A DNA stretch of 64,000 nt from JBGCDD01 sp045105075 (GCA_045105075.1 JBGCDD010000022.1:6603-70602), one strand, 5' to 3'; counted from the stretch's first letter, positions 51,904 to 61,905 are shown. Numbers and translations are program-made. Notes: generated by a model not told the origin, from the letters alone.

Positions 51904-52575
51904 ATGTTACGCTCGCAGGTGAATGAGATTTTGGCCGAAAGCGCACAGTTTATCGCTTCGTTCGGGATGGTCCTGCCACCCTTTGCCACCTATCGCCCCG
52001 ATCAGATCCGCGCACCCGAAGCGGCGCTGATCCGCGACCGGCGGCTGGGCTGGGACATCACCGATTATGGGCAAGGGCGCTTTGCGGATCTGGGGTTGGT
52101 GCTGTTCACCACGCGCAACGGGCAACTCTCGGACCTCAGCGCCGGGCGCGGTATGCTTTATGCGGAAAAGGTGATGATCTCGCGCGTAGCACAGATTTCA
52201 CCGATGCACCGCCATGTGCTGAAAACCGAAGATATCATCAACCGCGGTGGCGGCGATCTGGTGCTTGAGCTGTTTATGGCCGACCCGGACGGCGGCATTG
52301 ACCGCGCCGCGACTGTTACAACCCTGTCGGATGGCGTGGCGGTGACCCTGCCCGCCGGCGGCCATTTGCGCCTTAGCCCGGGCCAGAGCGTGACCCTGCA
52401 TCCAAATGTCTGGCATGCGTTCTGGGCCGAGCGTGCCGATTGCATGATCTGTGAAGTGTCCACCGTGAACGATGATGAGACCGACAATCTGTTCGAACAG
52501 CCCATCGGGCGGTTTTCCACGCTCACCGAAGATTGCGCGCCAACCCATTTGCTGGTGTCCGATTACGGCAGCTGA
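51904..52575 (+). CDS. D-lyxose/D-mannose isomerase family protein
   Basis: The 223-residue cupin-fold protein fits the D-lyxose ketol-isomerase family (RSQVNEILAESAQFI, LPPFATYRPDQI). The metal-binding set is visible: MHRH, KTEDIINRGGG and HPNVWHAFW. The enzyme interconverts D-lyxose with D-xylulose and D-mannose with D-fructose. Followed by the fructokinase this gives mannose to fructose to fructose 6-phosphate. The last 13 bases overlap the convergent mrpG gene. Confidence 0.88.
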   Translation: MLRSQVNEILAESAQFIASFGMVLPPFATYRPDQIRAPEAALIRDRRLGWDITDYGQGRFADLGLVLFTTRNGQLSDLSAGRGMLYAEKVMISRVAQISPMHRHVLKTEDIINRGGGDLVLELFMADPDGGIDRAATVTTLSDGVAVTLPAGGHLRLSPGQSVTLHPNVWHAFWAERADCMICEVSTVNDDETDNLFEQPIGRFSTLTEDCAPTHLLVSDYGS

Positions 52576-52943
52576 CGCACCGCACGCTGTTCTTCGGTTT
52601 CAAGCACGGCCCAGGTGGGATCATCGCCCGAGGCAGGAAGCTCTTCGTGTTTGACGTGGCGATGAATGTGGGCTTTGGCGATGAAATTCGCGGTGATCGG
52701 CGCCGTCAGCAGCAAGAACAGCGTGATCAGCAATTCGTGAAGCGACAGTTTGCCCTCAACCGCGACGGAATGCAGGATCGAGGCGATCAGCACGCCACCG
52801 ACTCCAAGCGTGGTCGCCTTGGTCGGCGCATGCAGGCGCGACATCGGATCGCCCAGCTTGATCAGCCCGAACGAGCCGACAAGGCCAAAGATGCCACCAA
52901 AAACCAGGCAAACAATGATCAGGATTTCAAGAATATCACCCAT
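52563..52943 (-). CDS. mrpG: Mrp/Pha cation/proton antiporter subunit G
   Basis: The 126-residue membrane protein has three hydrophobic spans and the MrpG pattern FGLIKLGDPMSRLHAPTKATTLGVGGVLIAS. It is the last subunit gene of the minus-strand Mrp operon, 9 bases after mrpF. MrpG is needed for assembly of the multi-subunit Na+ or K+/H+ antiporter. The C-terminal tail is soluble. Confidence 0.93.
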   Translation of the reverse strand: MGDILEILIIVCLVFGGIFGLVGSFGLIKLGDPMSRLHAPTKATTLGVGGVLIASILHSVAVEGKLSLHELLITLFLLLTAPITANFIAKAHIHRHVKHEELPASGDDPTWAVLETEEQRAVRQLP

Positions 52944-52952
52944 CTTGCGCCC

Positions 52953-53222
52953 CTATTCGATGATGTTGCCGCGCAGCATAAAGCGCGCATAGGCCACGGT
53001 TGACACAAAGCCAAGCATGGCAATGATCATTGTCGATTCAAACAGAATTTCCGAGCCAACGGCCAGCCCATACAGCACCACCAGCGCGATGGTGTTGATC
53101 ACCATCGTGTCCAGCGCCAACACGCGGTCGCCGACCCCTTCGGCGGTGATGATGACCCAGAGGTTCATCAGCAAACCCAAGGCGAAACAGGTGAACGCAA
53201 AGTAGATCGCGTAGATCATCAT
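52953..53222 (-). CDS. mrpF: Mrp/Pha antiporter subunit F
   Basis: The 89-residue protein has three hydrophobic spans with the MrpF segment GDRVLALDTMVINTIALVVL. It overlaps mrpE by ATGA (3' end of mrpE at 53219). Size and order (A-C-D-E-F-G) are standard. Confidence 0.93.
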   Translation of the reverse strand: MMIYAIYFAFTCFALGLLMNLWVIITAEGVGDRVLALDTMVINTIALVVLYGLAVGSEILFESTMIIAMLGFVSTVAYARFMLRGNIIE

Positions 53223-53716
53223 TCGAAAATCTCCTTGAGACGACGCTCATAGCGCTGCTTGATTTCGTCGCGCACGGCTTCGGGATCGGGCGCATCCAGA
53301 CAATGAACCAGCAGGTTGTGCCCCTCGCAGGACAGATCACTGGTGACAGTGCCCGGCGTCATGGTGATCGTGCCCGCCAGAACGGTGATCGCCTCGGGGG
53401 TGCGCAAGTCCAGCGGAACGCAAACCCAAGCGGGTTTCAATGTGGCGCGGGTTTTGAACAAAATGGCGTAAGCGACAACAATATTGGCCACCACAATATC
53501 CCAGAGCACGATCAGAATGTATTCCAACACCTTGAACGGGCTGCGCAATTTGGGACGGTTGGGCCAGTAAGGGCTGGTGACAATCGGGATCACCGTGCCC
53601 AGAAAAAAGCCAAAGACCAGCGAATTGGTGGAAAAGCGATTGACCAGCAGCAGCCAGACCAAAGTCAGCAAAACGGTCAGCAACGGATGCGGGAACAGGC
53701 GGCGCGCAAAGCTCAT
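53219..53716 (-). CDS. mrpE: Mrp/Pha antiporter subunit E
   Basis: The 165-residue protein has N-terminal hydrophobic spans (LTVLLTLVWLLLVNRFSTNSLVFGF), then the MrpE soluble tail with TITMTPGTVTSDL and LLVHCLDAPDPEAVRDEIKQRYE. It overlaps mrpD and mrpF by ATGA, keeping subunit ratios together. Confidence 0.93.
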   Translation of the reverse strand: MSFARRLFPHPLLTVLLTLVWLLLVNRFSTNSLVFGFFLGTVIPIVTSPYWPNRPKLRSPFKVLEYILIVLWDIVVANIVVAYAILFKTRATLKPAWVCVPLDLRTPEAITVLAGTITMTPGTVTSDLSCEGHNLLVHCLDAPDPEAVRDEIKQRYERRLKEIFE

Positions 53717-55242
53717 GATCCGTTCCTTTTCAGCACGGCGTCAATGTAATCGGACGGTGTGAACAGCTGTTTGGACGTCGCCATGGCGTAATCCATCATC
53801 GGTCCGGCAAAGAGGGTCAGCGCGATCAGCATGGCGAACATGCCAAACACCGCCACCACCGGCAACAGCGGCGCGGTGACTGCGTCGTCGTTTTCTTCGG
53901 CGTCGCCGGGGCCATCCGGTCCCGCCTGATAAGCTTTCCAGAATACCAGACTGCCGGCGCGGGCCAATCCCAGGATGATCAGCAGCGAGGTCAGCAAAAT
54001 CACGCTCCAGATCAGGGCCGCGTTCGAGGCCCCGCGCGCCGCGTCCAGCACCAACAACTTGCCCAGGAACCCCGACAAAGGCGGCATGCCAGCCATCGCA
54101 ATCGCTGCGCCGAAAAACAACGCCGCGATCAGCCCATTTTGTGCCATGGGCTGCGCCACGGCAATTGCATCGCCTCGGCGTTCGGTGATCAGATCGGCCA
54201 CCAGGAACATCATCGCCGTGGCCAGCGTGGAATGCACGATATAATAGAGCGCCGCGCTGGTGGCCTGTTCTTCGAACAAGGCAATGGCAACCAGCAATGT
54301 GCCCATCGACGCGATGGCGGCAAAGGCCACCAAACGGCCAATCTGACGCGCCCCCAAAATCCCAATCGAACCAACGGCCAGGGTCAGCAAAGCGGCCGGC
54401 AGCAGCCACGCGCCGATCAGCCCTTGGGACAGTTCAAGTTCGGGCGGGAACACCAGCGTGTACATGCGGATGATCGCATAGGCGCCCACTTTGGTCATGA
54501 TCGCAAACAGTGCCGCCACCGGAGCCGGCGCCAGCGCATAACTGTTGGGAAGCCAGAAATGCAGCGGTAACACGGCGGCCTTGATCGCAAAAACCAGCAA
54601 CAACAGCACCGCGCCAACCCGGATCAGAGCGGTTTCTTCGGGCGGCAATTCCGCCACGCGCACCGCCAGATCAGCCATGTTAAGCGTGCCGGTCACACCG
54701 TAAAGCACACCAAGCGCAAACAGAAACAGGGTCGAGCCAAGCAGGTTGTACACCACATATTGCACACCCGCACGCAGCCGTTGGGTGCCGCCACCGTGGA
54801 TCATCAGACCATAGGAGGCGATCAGCAGCACCTCAAAGAACACAAACAGGTTAAAGGCGTCACCGGTCAGGAACGCGCCCAAAATGCCCATCAGCTGAAA
54901 CTGAAACAGCGGGTGGAAATGCTGGCCGCGTTCGTCCCAGCCTGACCAGATCGCATAGAGCAACACAACCAAAGCCAGCACCGTGGTCAGCACCACCATC
55001 AGCGCCGCCAATCGATCCAGCACCAGCACGATGCCAAAGGGCGCGGGCCAATCCCCCAATTCGTAAACGGCTATCTCACCCGAGCTGGCCTGCGCCATCA
55101 TCACACAGGCCAAACCAGTCATCGCAAGCATCGAGGCAAGCGAGAATACACGTTGCAGGTTAATGTGATAGCGCAACACCATCAGCATGAATGGTGCCAC
55201 CAGCGCAGGCAGCAAAATCGGCAGGACGACCAGATGGCTCAT
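53713..55242 (-). CDS. mrpD: Mrp/Pha antiporter subunit D
   Basis: The 509-residue polytopic protein is of the complex-I NuoM/NuoN-like antiporter class, with AIKAAVLPLHFWLPNSYALAPAPVAALF containing the conserved Lys and the proton-channel segment. MrpD and MrpA form the ion-translocating core. The stop overlaps mrpE and the start overlaps mrpC by ATGA. Confidence 0.94.
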   Translation of the reverse strand: MSHLVVLPILLPALVAPFMLMVLRYHINLQRVFSLASMLAMTGLACVMMAQASSGEIAVYELGDWPAPFGIVLVLDRLAALMVVLTTVLALVVLLYAIWSGWDERGQHFHPLFQFQLMGILGAFLTGDAFNLFVFFEVLLIASYGLMIHGGGTQRLRAGVQYVVYNLLGSTLFLFALGVLYGVTGTLNMADLAVRVAELPPEETALIRVGAVLLLLVFAIKAAVLPLHFWLPNSYALAPAPVAALFAIMTKVGAYAIIRMYTLVFPPELELSQGLIGAWLLPAALLTLAVGSIGILGARQIGRLVAFAAIASMGTLLVAIALFEEQATSAALYYIVHSTLATAMMFLVADLITERRGDAIAVAQPMAQNGLIAALFFGAAIAMAGMPPLSGFLGKLLVLDAARGASNAALIWSVILLTSLLIILGLARAGSLVFWKAYQAGPDGPGDAEENDDAVTAPLLPVVAVFGMFAMLIALTLFAGPMMDYAMATSKQLFTPSDYIDAVLKRNGS

Positions 55243-55580
55243 GCGTCCTCTCCTGTGTCGTCGTTCATATCGATGCGGTCATCTTGTGCCGACAAATAGG
55301 CGCTGAGCGCGATCATCACGATCACCGCGGTCATGCCGAACGAAATCACGATGGCTGTCAGAACCAGGGCCTGCGGCAGCGGATCGGAATAGCTTTCGGC
55401 GTATTTTGTCAGGATCGGTGGCAGGTTTTGCGACAAACGGCCGGCGGAAAATAGGAACAGATTCACCGCATAGGCCAGCAGTGACAGCCCCAGGATAACC
55501 GGGAACGTGCGCTGGCGCAGCACCAGGTACACACCGCTCGCGGTCAGAACACCCACGCCGGTGGCCAAAAGAAGCTCCAT
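55239..55580 (-). CDS. mrpC: Mrp/Pha antiporter subunit C
   Basis: The frame opens upstream inside mrpA, but the NuoK-like subunit begins at the ATG at 55580 (MELLLATGVGVLTASGVYLVL); 113 residues with three spans and the family segment DPLPQALVLTAIVISFGMTA. It starts one base after the mrpA stop. Confidence 0.93.
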   Translation of the reverse strand: MELLLATGVGVLTASGVYLVLRQRTFPVILGLSLLAYAVNLFLFSAGRLSQNLPPILTKYAESYSDPLPQALVLTAIVISFGMTAVIVMIALSAYLSAQDDRIDMNDDTGEDA

Positions 55581-55581
55581 C

Positions 55582-58440
55582 TCAGACCTCCTTTCCAGTT
55601 GGGCGCGGGTCGTCGCGCTCGGGGTTGATGTCCATCGGATATTCGCTCTCGCTATTGGGTTGCCAGGCGAAGCGGGCCAGACTTTCCAGAGCCAACAAGA
55701 CCGCGCCCACAACGGCCAGGAACACGCCAAGGTCAAACAGGGCGGCTGTGGCCAATTCGAACTCTTCGAACCCCGGCAATTTGAAATAGCCAAAAGCGCT
55801 GGTCAGGAACGGCATGTCGTTGAACCACGCACCGATCCCGGTGATGGCCGCGATCAACACGCCAGATCCGATGATGGCGTGATAGGGATAGCGTTGCCGC
55901 GCCGAGGCCCAGCCAAATCCGCTCGCCATGTATTGCATCACCAGCGCAATGGCGGCGATCAGGCCAGCGATGAAACCTCCGCCCGGCAGATTGTGGCCGC
56001 GGAAAAAGATATAGGCCGCCACCATCAGGGCAATCGGCATCATCACCCGCGTGGCAACCACCATCATCAGCGGATGCGCATCGCCTGCAACCGGTTGATC
56101 CGGCTCGCGGTTCAGCAGGCGCGCACGCACGTTGCTGTTCAGGATCGACTCGGTGATGGCAAAGATAACGATGGCCGCAATGCCCAGCACAATGATTTCG
56201 CCAAACGTGTCAAAGCCTCGGAAATCCACCAGAATGACGTTCACCACATTGGTGCCCCCGCCCCCGGTTTTGGAATTGGCCAGAGGGAATTCCGAGATCG
56301 ACGGCTCGGAGAACCCGCGGGTCATCATCGCATACATCAAGCCCGTTACGCCCAGCCCCGCACCAATCGACAGCACAACGTCGCGGGTGCGCCGCCCCAC
56401 GGTGCTTTCGATCGGCGATTGTTTGGGCATGAAGTTCAGCGCCAGCAACAGCAAGATGATCGTGACCACTTCGACAGAAATCTGGGTCAGCGCCAGATCG
56501 GGCGCTGAAAACACGTTGAATGTCATAGACACCACCAAACCAACCACGCCGATCAAAACCAGTGACAACAGGCGATTGCGGTGAAAGGCCACCACGCACA
56601 AGGTCGAGCCGACCAGCAGCACCCAGCCAATCGCCGGCACCGGCGTGATGGGCAGATGCGCACGGGTTTGTTCGCCCATGGTGCCGCCCAGATAAGCATA
56701 GCCGGACAATCCAAGCGTGAAGACCAGGAAGATCGCCGCGTATTTGCTGATCGCGCCGTCATGCAGCCGGTCCGTGATCGCGCGCGTCAGCGCCGTCAGC
56801 CGCGCCATCATTGCATCGAAAATGTCCTTGGCCTCGGGGCGGCGCGCGGCCAGCCAGGCGCGATCAAGCGGTGCGTGCATTCGCAGCAGAATGAAGCCAC
56901 CGACAACCGCGATGATTGACATAAACAGCGCCGTGTTCACCCCGTGCCAGAGTTTCAGCGAATAATAGGGCAATTTGTCATTGATCACCGCGCTCGACGC
57001 GCTGGCCACCAGATCACCCACCATCGTCACCGGGAACAGGCCGATCAGCACCACCAGCGTGACCAACACTGCCGGCGGCAGCCACAAACCGGGACCGGGA
57101 TCATGCGGATGGGCCGGATAATCATCGCGTTTGGGCCCCAGAAACACATGGCCGACATAGCGAAACGAATAGGCCGCCGAAAACAGCGCGCCGACGGTGG
57201 CCAGAACCATGAACACATAGGGATTGCTCAGCCAGTTGGTGTGCGAGGCCTCATGCAGCATCATTTCCTTGGACAAAAATCCGTTCAGCGGCGGAATGCC
57301 TGCCATCGACAAAGACGCAACCGTAGCCAGCACGAACGTGATCGGCATCAGCGTGCGCAAACCGCCCAAGCGCTTGATATCGCGAGTTTTGGTTTCGTGA
57401 TCAATGATGCCCGCGCTCATGAACAACGCGGCTTTGAACGTGGCGTGATTGATGATGTGAAACACCGCAACAACAGCCGCAGCTTTGGTGCCAAAGCCCA
57501 AAAGCATAGTGATCAGACCCAGATGGCTGACCGTGGAAAACGCCAGCAACCCCTTCAGATCATCTTTGAACAGCGCAATCACAGCCGCCATCACCATAGT
57601 GATCAGACCCGTTGTGGCGACGATGTAAAACCATGCATCAGTGCCGGCCAGAACCGGCCACATACGCGCCATCAGGAACAATCCGGCCTTCACCATCGTG
57701 GCGGAGTGCAGATAGGCCGACACCGGCGTCGGCGCGGCCATCGCGTGCGGCAGCCAGAAGTGGAACGGGAACTGCGCGGACTTCGTAAAACAGCCCAGCA
57801 AAATAAGGATCAGCGCCGGCAGATACAGTGGGCTGGCCTGAATAAGCTCTTTGTTTTCAAGGATCACCGTCAGATCGTAGCTGCCGACGATATTGCCGAT
57901 GATCAGCATGCCCCCGATCAACGCCAGTCCGCCCGCGCCGGTCACCGCCAGCGCCATACGCGCGCCTTGTCGGCCCTCGGGCAGGTGCTTCCAGTAGCCG
58001 ATGAGCAGGAAGGACGACAGCGAGGTCAGCTCCCAGAAAATCACCAAAAGCAGAATGTTATCGGACAAAACGATGCCCACCATCGCGCCCTGAAACAGCA
58101 GCAAATAGGTGTAGAACTGGCCCATCGGGTCTTCGCGTGACAAATAGAACCGCGCATAGATGATGATCAGCAGACCGATGCCCAAAATCAACGTGGCAAA
58201 CAGCAGACCCAGCCCATCAAGGAAGAAATTGGCGTTCAGTCCCAGCATCGGCAGCCAGTCAAAGCGCGCGGTGATGACTTCGCCGCGCAGCACCGCTGGC
58301 GCATTGACCAACAGCCCGATCAGCGCTGTCAAAGTGACGGTGCCCGCCGCAACCGCCGAGGCGGTGCGTCCCGCCTGAATCAATAGCGCTGGGAAAACCG
58401 CACCCAGAAAGGGAAGGGCTGCAATCAGAAACAGGGACAA
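55582..58440 (-). CDS. mrpA: fused MrpA-MrpB antiporter subunit (PhaAB type)
   Basis: The 952-residue protein combines a NuoL-like MrpA (about residues 1-760; FPFHFWLPHAMAAPTPVSAYLHSATMVKAG) with a C-terminal MrpB domain (FFRGHNLPGGGFIAGLIAAIALVMQY). The fused form is usual in alphaproteobacteria, for example the Pha system of Sinorhizobium. It translocates ions and leads the operon. The system exports Na+ or K+ for protons and supports salt or alkali tolerance. Confidence 0.94.
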   Translation of the reverse strand: MSLFLIAALPFLGAVFPALLIQAGRTASAVAAGTVTLTALIGLLVNAPAVLRGEVITARFDWLPMLGLNANFFLDGLGLLFATLILGIGLLIIIYARFYLSREDPMGQFYTYLLLFQGAMVGIVLSDNILLLVIFWELTSLSSFLLIGYWKHLPEGRQGARMALAVTGAGGLALIGGMLIIGNIVGSYDLTVILENKELIQASPLYLPALILILLGCFTKSAQFPFHFWLPHAMAAPTPVSAYLHSATMVKAGLFLMARMWPVLAGTDAWFYIVATTGLITMVMAAVIALFKDDLKGLLAFSTVSHLGLITMLLGFGTKAAAVVAVFHIINHATFKAALFMSAGIIDHETKTRDIKRLGGLRTLMPITFVLATVASLSMAGIPPLNGFLSKEMMLHEASHTNWLSNPYVFMVLATVGALFSAAYSFRYVGHVFLGPKRDDYPAHPHDPGPGLWLPPAVLVTLVVLIGLFPVTMVGDLVASASSAVINDKLPYYSLKLWHGVNTALFMSIIAVVGGFILLRMHAPLDRAWLAARRPEAKDIFDAMMARLTALTRAITDRLHDGAISKYAAIFLVFTLGLSGYAYLGGTMGEQTRAHLPITPVPAIGWVLLVGSTLCVVAFHRNRLLSLVLIGVVGLVVSMTFNVFSAPDLALTQISVEVVTIILLLLALNFMPKQSPIESTVGRRTRDVVLSIGAGLGVTGLMYAMMTRGFSEPSISEFPLANSKTGGGGTNVVNVILVDFRGFDTFGEIIVLGIAAIVIFAITESILNSNVRARLLNREPDQPVAGDAHPLMMVVATRVMMPIALMVAAYIFFRGHNLPGGGFIAGLIAAIALVMQYMASGFGWASARQRYPYHAIIGSGVLIAAITGIGAWFNDMPFLTSAFGYFKLPGFEEFELATAALFDLGVFLAVVGAVLLALESLARFAWQPNSESEYPMDINPERDDPRPTGKEV

Positions 58441-58722
58441 AGGGCAATCTCCGTACGTTCAGCGCCAAATTCAATGCATACGTGCCTAGCCAAATTTTCC
58501 GGACTGTCCAGCCCTTCCATCTGTCTTGGGCACCCGGCACCGTGCGCGGGGTGTGCGCAATTCACAAGTAGGGGGCTTGGCGAATTTTTCCAAGGGTTTT
58601 AGTCGACTTATTTCAGGCAATGGCCCCAAGCTCTGACAGCTTGTTGATCATACCTGTGAAAATCGGGGGCGCGCGGGGCGTCTCGGCGTGATAATCACAA
58701 GAGGCAAAGCAGGAGAAACGCG
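58441..58722. other. intergenic region between mrpA and the rhodanese gene
   Basis: A 282-base gap between divergent genes. It must hold both promoters, but no strong -35/-10 pair stands out. AGGAG lies before the rhodanese ATG. I see no convincing gene, repeat or RNA here. Confidence 0.5.
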
Positions 58723-59202
58723 ATGGCAGATCATCCCTCATCCGCGCCATTGATCACGCGGCGCCGTCTTTTGGGCCTGGGCGTGGTTGCGATAGCGTCG
58801 GGTTATGTCGGCTGGCGGCAACTGACGGCCGCCCCGCTGTATGCCGGTGGCAGCCTTGAGGTTCGCGCGGCGCATAAAAGTGTGACGTCGGGCGATGTTA
58901 TGTTGATCGACATCCGCCGTCCGGATGAATGGAAACGCACCGGCACACCGCAAGGCGCGCACTTGCTGGACATGCGGCGCGAAGATTTTGCCAGTGTTTT
59001 GACCGAAATCGCGGCGGGCGATACAGATCGGCCCATCGCGTTGATCTGCGCGCGCGGCGTGCGCTCGGCGCGCACCAGTTTGCGTCTCAGCGCGGCGGGG
59101 TTCACCAATATCATAGACGTGCCCGAAGGCATGCTGGGCTCGCGCGCGGGCCCCGGCTGGCTGAAACAGAACCTACCAACCGACGTTTACCCAAAGGGAT
59201 AA
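58723..59202 (+). CDS. exported rhodanese-domain protein
   Basis: The 159-residue protein starts with a twin-arginine-like signal or anchor (ITRRRLLGLGVVAIASGYVGW). A single rhodanese domain follows with DIRRPDEWKRTGTPQGAH and the active-site loop ICARGVRSARTS, Cys at about residue 109. Rhodaneses transfer sulfane sulfur or act as redox sensors; here it would act in the periplasm. It shares an operon with the esterase gene (2-base gap). Confidence 0.88.
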   Translation: MADHPSSAPLITRRRLLGLGVVAIASGYVGWRQLTAAPLYAGGSLEVRAAHKSVTSGDVMLIDIRRPDEWKRTGTPQGAHLLDMRREDFASVLTEIAAGDTDRPIALICARGVRSARTSLRLSAAGFTNIIDVPEGMLGSRAGPGWLKQNLPTDVYPKG

Positions 59203-59204
59203 CC

Positions 59205-60038
59205 ATGCTGCGTAACGCACTGTTGAGCCTGTCTTTTTCGATGTTTGCGACAACCGCAATGGCAGGGTGCGGCCCGGACCCTGACGCCTGCCTCCTGCCG
59301 GACGGCGAATATCACGTGGCGTTGCCGACGGTGGCAAAGCCCGACGCGCCGGTGGTGATTTTCCTGCACGGCGCCGGTGGCAATGGGGCGGGTGTGGTGC
59401 GCAATTCGGGCACTGTGCGCGCGATGCAGGCACGCGGATATGCGGTGATCGCGCCCTCGGCCAAGCGCCGCGAGGGCAGCCGCATCGGTCCGGTCTGGAT
59501 TTTCTACCCCGGCTGGGAGGGGCGCAACGAAACGGTTTTTCTCAAAGACGTGGTGGCGGACGCTGCGCAACGTTTTGATCTGGACCCCAACCGCGTGTTG
59601 CTGGCCGGGTTTTCGGCCGGCGGGTTCATGGTGAACTATCTGGCTTGCGACGCGCCAGACACCTTTGCCGCCTATGCGCCCGTGTCCGGCGGTTTTTGGC
59701 GCCCCCACCCCAAAGACTGCGCCGGGCCGATCAAAATGCTGCACACCCATGGCTGGCGCGATTCCACCGTGCCCCTTGAAGGCCGTGTGTTAGGCGGCGG
59801 GCGGTTTGAGCAGGGCGATATTTTCGCAGGTTTGGAAATCTGGCGCACAGCCAATCAATGCGCCAGCGAAAAACCGTCAAGCTTTGGCGAAACAGGCCAG
59901 TTTCTGCGCCGCAAATGGTCCGATTGTGCGCCGGGCAGCGCGTTGGAATTTGCTTTGTTTCCCGGCGGGCACGGCGTGCCAAAGGGCTGGGCAGATATGG
60001 CGCTGGACTGGTTCGAGGCGGTTACTCCGCCGGAGTGA
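59205..60038 (+). CDS. exported esterase/depolymerase, LpqC/PHB-depolymerase family
   Basis: The ATG at 59205 opens a 277-residue protein with a Sec signal peptide (cut near ATTAMA). The alpha/beta-hydrolase parts are visible: VVIFLHGAGGNGAG (oxyanion hole), nucleophile elbow GFSAGGF, and the C-terminal His in FPGGHGVPKGW. The family includes polyhydroxybutyrate depolymerases and feruloyl esterases. The natural ester is unknown. The 3' end overlaps opgH by 17 bases on the opposite strand. Confidence 0.88.
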   Translation: MLRNALLSLSFSMFATTAMAGCGPDPDACLLPDGEYHVALPTVAKPDAPVVIFLHGAGGNGAGVVRNSGTVRAMQARGYAVIAPSAKRREGSRIGPVWIFYPGWEGRNETVFLKDVVADAAQRFDLDPNRVLLAGFSAGGFMVNYLACDAPDTFAAYAPVSGGFWRPHPKDCAGPIKMLHTHGWRDSTVPLEGRVLGGGRFEQGDIFAGLEIWRTANQCASEKPSSFGETGQFLRRKWSDCAPGSALEFALFPGGHGVPKGWADMALDWFEAVTPPE

Positions 60039-61905
60039 TCCGGGCCGAGCCATCCAGCATGGTTTTCAATTCCGAGCGATAATGACGCGCGGCCTGTGTG
60101 ATCGGCGGCTCGGCGTACATCTCACGCGTGCCCATCCAACGCCGCGCGCGTTCGGGCATGGCCAACCCACTGATCGCTGACAGCGGGATCGCCAGCATCA
60201 GGCTGACTGCAATTGGCAACAACCAGGGCGACACCACGCCCGCGATGATCCCGGCAGTCAGGGCCGTGCCGCTAAGGGTTTCCAGCGCGTGACAGGTGGC
60301 CAACGTGCGAAGCCCATAGCGCCCGCCGTCGCGCGCCTGCGGGGTCCAGCCCTTTTGCAAGCCCAGCGCGCTGCGCATTACGGCGATCATCTGTTGCACC
60401 ATCAGGATCGGCGCATAGATCACCGACAGCACCAGTTCCGACAGGAACGACACGGCGAACCGCCCGACCCCGCCCAGATCTGCAAAGCGCGTGCCGGTCA
60501 ATGGCAGCGCGGCGATGCCCATCAGTTTGGGCGCCAGCAACATCGCATACATCAACACGATGATCAGCACGTGGCGACCCTCGGTCATTTCCGGCCAAGT
60601 CGGCATCAACGGGTTGGTTTCGCTGAAATACGTCAGCACCGATGCGTCCTCGCCCCGGCCAATCAGCGCCCACATCACCAGTAAGGCAAACCAGATCGGC
60701 GACAGCAGATATCCGATGGCACCGTGAAACAGATGGAACCGCGACAGCGCGCGAAAGCCACGTGCGTTCAACAGGTTGAGATGTTGCGGGTTGCCCTGAC
60801 ACCACCTCCGGTCACGCAGAATATGATCAATCAGGGTTTGCGGCGTTTCCTCGTAACTGCCCTTGATACGGGGCAGAAACCGCACGCCCCAACCGGCACG
60901 GCGCAACAGCGACGCCTCAACGAAGTCGTGGCTCATGATCAGTTGCTCGCGCCCCATCAGCGAGCGCAGCCGGGGCAGCCCGGCGCATCCGGCAAAAGCC
61001 GCAGTGCGGATGATGGCGTTGTGGCCCCAATAGTTGCCCTCTTGGCCACACCAGCGCGACATGCCCTCGGCCAGTGCGGCACCATAAACCCCGTTGGCAA
61101 ACTGCTGCATCCGCGCAAACACCGATTGCGCGCCGATCAGTTGTGGAAAGCTCTGGATCAGCCCAGCGCCGGGGTCGCGCGCCAACGCATCCGACAGGCG
61201 CACGATTGCGCGTCCGGTCATCAGACTGTCGGCGTCCAGCACCAGCATCGCAGGCCAATCCGCGCCCCATTCTGCCACCCAGTCAGCAATATTACCCACC
61301 TTGCGGTCGGTGTTTTGCGCACGGCGACGGTAATACAGGTCGATCCCCGGGCTCAGCGTATTTTGCAACGCGCGCACGCTGGCCTGTTCCTGCATCGCAA
61401 TGGCATCATCGCGGGTGTCGGACAGGATGAACATGGCAAACGCATGCCCACCGCCGCGCGCGCGCAGCTCTTCCAGCATTGAACGTGCGTTGCCCAGAAC
61501 ATACCAAGGCACTTCGTTGTAGATCGGCATCAAAAGCGCCACCCGCTGCGGCTGCGCCTTGATTTCACGCGCTGGCGGGCTTTGATGGATCAGCGACACA
61601 AGGCCAAGCACAACCGTGCTGACGGTGAAGGCGATCCAGAAAAAGTTGAACGAAATCAGCGCCAACAGCACCCCTTCGACCACGCTGATGCCGTGATCGG
61701 CGAACCAGCCATGCATGATCCAGATCAAACCAACAGTGGCTGCCATCGCCGGGCTGAAGGCCAGCGCGCGCCACAGGGCAACCCCGCGCTCGGGCATCGC
61801 ACCGGGGGCGTCGGCATCGGTGTGGGCCACGTCAAAATCCTGTACCGGCATCGCCATCGGCGCGCGCGGCGGCATGATGAACAGATCGCGGCTTAGGCCG
61901 TCCAT
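60022..61905 (-). CDS. opgH: OpgH, glucans biosynthesis glucosyltransferase
   Basis: The start is the ATG at 61905 (a TTG at 61917 is less likely); 627 residues. It is a family-2 glycosyltransferase with large membrane spans at both ends and the catalytic pattern VLDADSLMTG, SHDFVEASLLRRAGWG and DRRWCQGNPQH. OpgH builds the beta-1,2-glucan backbone from UDP-glucose and passes it to the periplasm. It is shorter than the E. coli protein (847 residues), lacking much of the N-terminal extension. The gene overlaps opgG by 13 bases. Confidence 0.93.
   Translation of the reverse strand: MDGLSRDLFIMPPRAPMAMPVQDFDVAHTDADAPGAMPERGVALWRALAFSPAMAATVGLIWIMHGWFADHGISVVEGVLLALISFNFFWIAFTVSTVVLGLVSLIHQSPPAREIKAQPQRVALLMPIYNEVPWYVLGNARSMLEELRARGGGHAFAMFILSDTRDDAIAMQEQASVRALQNTLSPGIDLYYRRRAQNTDRKVGNIADWVAEWGADWPAMLVLDADSLMTGRAIVRLSDALARDPGAGLIQSFPQLIGAQSVFARMQQFANGVYGAALAEGMSRWCGQEGNYWGHNAIIRTAAFAGCAGLPRLRSLMGREQLIMSHDFVEASLLRRAGWGVRFLPRIKGSYEETPQTLIDHILRDRRWCQGNPQHLNLLNARGFRALSRFHLFHGAIGYLLSPIWFALLVMWALIGRGEDASVLTYFSETNPLMPTWPEMTEGRHVLIIVLMYAMLLAPKLMGIAALPLTGTRFADLGGVGRFAVSFLSELVLSVIYAPILMVQQMIAVMRSALGLQKGWTPQARDGGRYGLRTLATCHALETLSGTALTAGIIAGVVSPWLLPIAVSLMLAIPLSAISGLAMPERARRWMGTREMYAEPPITQAARHYRSELKTMLDGSARITPAE

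Noticed and set aside
56944..58140. 398-codon plus-strand frame opposite mrpA
   Set aside because: Composition is antisense-like (Arg/Gln/His-rich) and mrpA is certain.
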